From: Gammaproteobacteria bacterium
GTDB lineage: Bacteria; Pseudomonadota; Gammaproteobacteria; SZUA-229
Direction of reading: 5' to 3'
DNA length: 64,000 bases
Assembly (NCBI GenBank): GCA_016744065.1
Contig: JADGFA010000013.1
Location: 18,059 to 82,058, forward strand
The translations under genes were made by a program, and so were the position numbers. The notes under the pieces are model-generated. The model saw only the letters and a program-made list of their open reading frames with translations. It was not told where the DNA came from and ran no database searches. This document shows positions 63,623 through 64,000 of this stretch, in pieces (position 1 is the first letter of the stretch; the number at the start of each line of letters is the position of its first letter).

Positions 63623-64000
63623 TTTAAAATATCCTGAAAGTAAGTTTATTTATCCTTAGAAAATGCTAACAAAACGTTTGCTATAAGGCCAGAAACAAAA
63701 ATTTAAAATAAAAAATAATGACTGAGTCTTTACAAAACAATTAATTAACTAATAAATAAAATACGTCATAACAAATCTGTCATTCTGAATGTAAGTGAAT
63801 AATTCACTATGATGAAATAATCAGACAGAGCATGATACCTGATCCTTCGGCTTCGCTCAGGATGACAGACAATTTATTGTTATGTCCTGGAAAGCCTCAT
63901 CCAATTAACTAAAATACCCTACCAATTATAAATCACGCTAAAACCACGAATACATCACAAAAATATAATTTGCGATTCTACTAAAACGCATAGTACTATG
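63623..64000. other. 378-base right edge, no gene, one repeat half
   Basis: A/T-rich sequence with a single palindromic-repeat half at about 63839-63868 (GATCCTTCGGCTTCGCTCAG followed by GATGACAG). No open frame or RNA seen before the window ends. Confidence 0.65.

Overview
The window is a low-GC (about 37-40% by eye) gammaproteobacterial chromosome segment interrupted by a roughly 29 kb integrative element. The gammaproteobacterial assignment rests on the blocks lptF-lptG, pepA-holC-valS, a class I adenylate cyclase homologue and prfC. Genus cannot be told from the sequence. No tRNA, rRNA or CRISPR array was seen.

Left chromosomal part (1-21.1 kb): a TraF-like outer-membrane protein, an RDD membrane protein, the LPS-export permease genes lptF/lptG, the pepA-holC-(acidic protein)-valS block, a small helical protein, a lipoprotein-type dihaem cytochrome c peroxidase, a double-receiver response regulator overlapping a class I adenylate cyclase homologue that has lost its catalytic motif, an Atg22/UMF1-type MFS transporter, a chemotaxis-type transducer, and a 124-bp tandem repeat array downstream of prfC.

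Integrative element (about 21.12-50.22 kb): it is inserted in the 5' end of prfC, the site also used by SXT/R391 elements. The element supplies a new prfC start. The displaced native first codons of prfC lie at the far end, next to a P4-type integrase. From left to right the element carries an AbiEi/AbiEii toxin-antitoxin pair with palindromic operators, ArdA anti-restriction behind a hairpin-rich leader, and a translationally coupled defence operon. That operon reads HTH protein, HsdM, HsdS, RloC-like anticodon nuclease, HsdR, DUF2130 coiled-coil protein, then an Mrr-like nuclease/STAND-type NTPase. Next come a relaxase/MobC pair with an oriT candidate, a second tyrosine recombinase, an ankyrin gene pair, a VirD4-type coupling protein with two membrane partners, a small phosphatase-like protein, envelope proteins and the integrase. 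There is a relaxase and a coupling protein but no type IV secretion channel, so this looks like an integrative mobilizable element that carries defence cargo and borrows a helper's transfer channel.

Right chromosomal part (50.3-64 kb): a two-partner secretion locus (TpsB transporter and 1789-aa TpsA exoprotein) with a small GIY-YIG nuclease gene between the two, itself sandwiched by arrays of the same palindromic repeat family seen near prfC. Beyond it lie three paralogous lipoprotein genes. Copies 2 and 3 are each followed by a decayed 5' fragment of tpsA, so this end grew by segmental duplication.

The observations most worth a second look are the coupled HsdMS-RloC-HsdR-DUF2130-STAND operon, the HsdS with two near-identical target-recognition halves, the catalytically dead CyaA-like protein linked to a tandem receiver, the GIY-YIG gene embedded in palindromic repeats, and the hairpin-rich DNA upstream of ardA.
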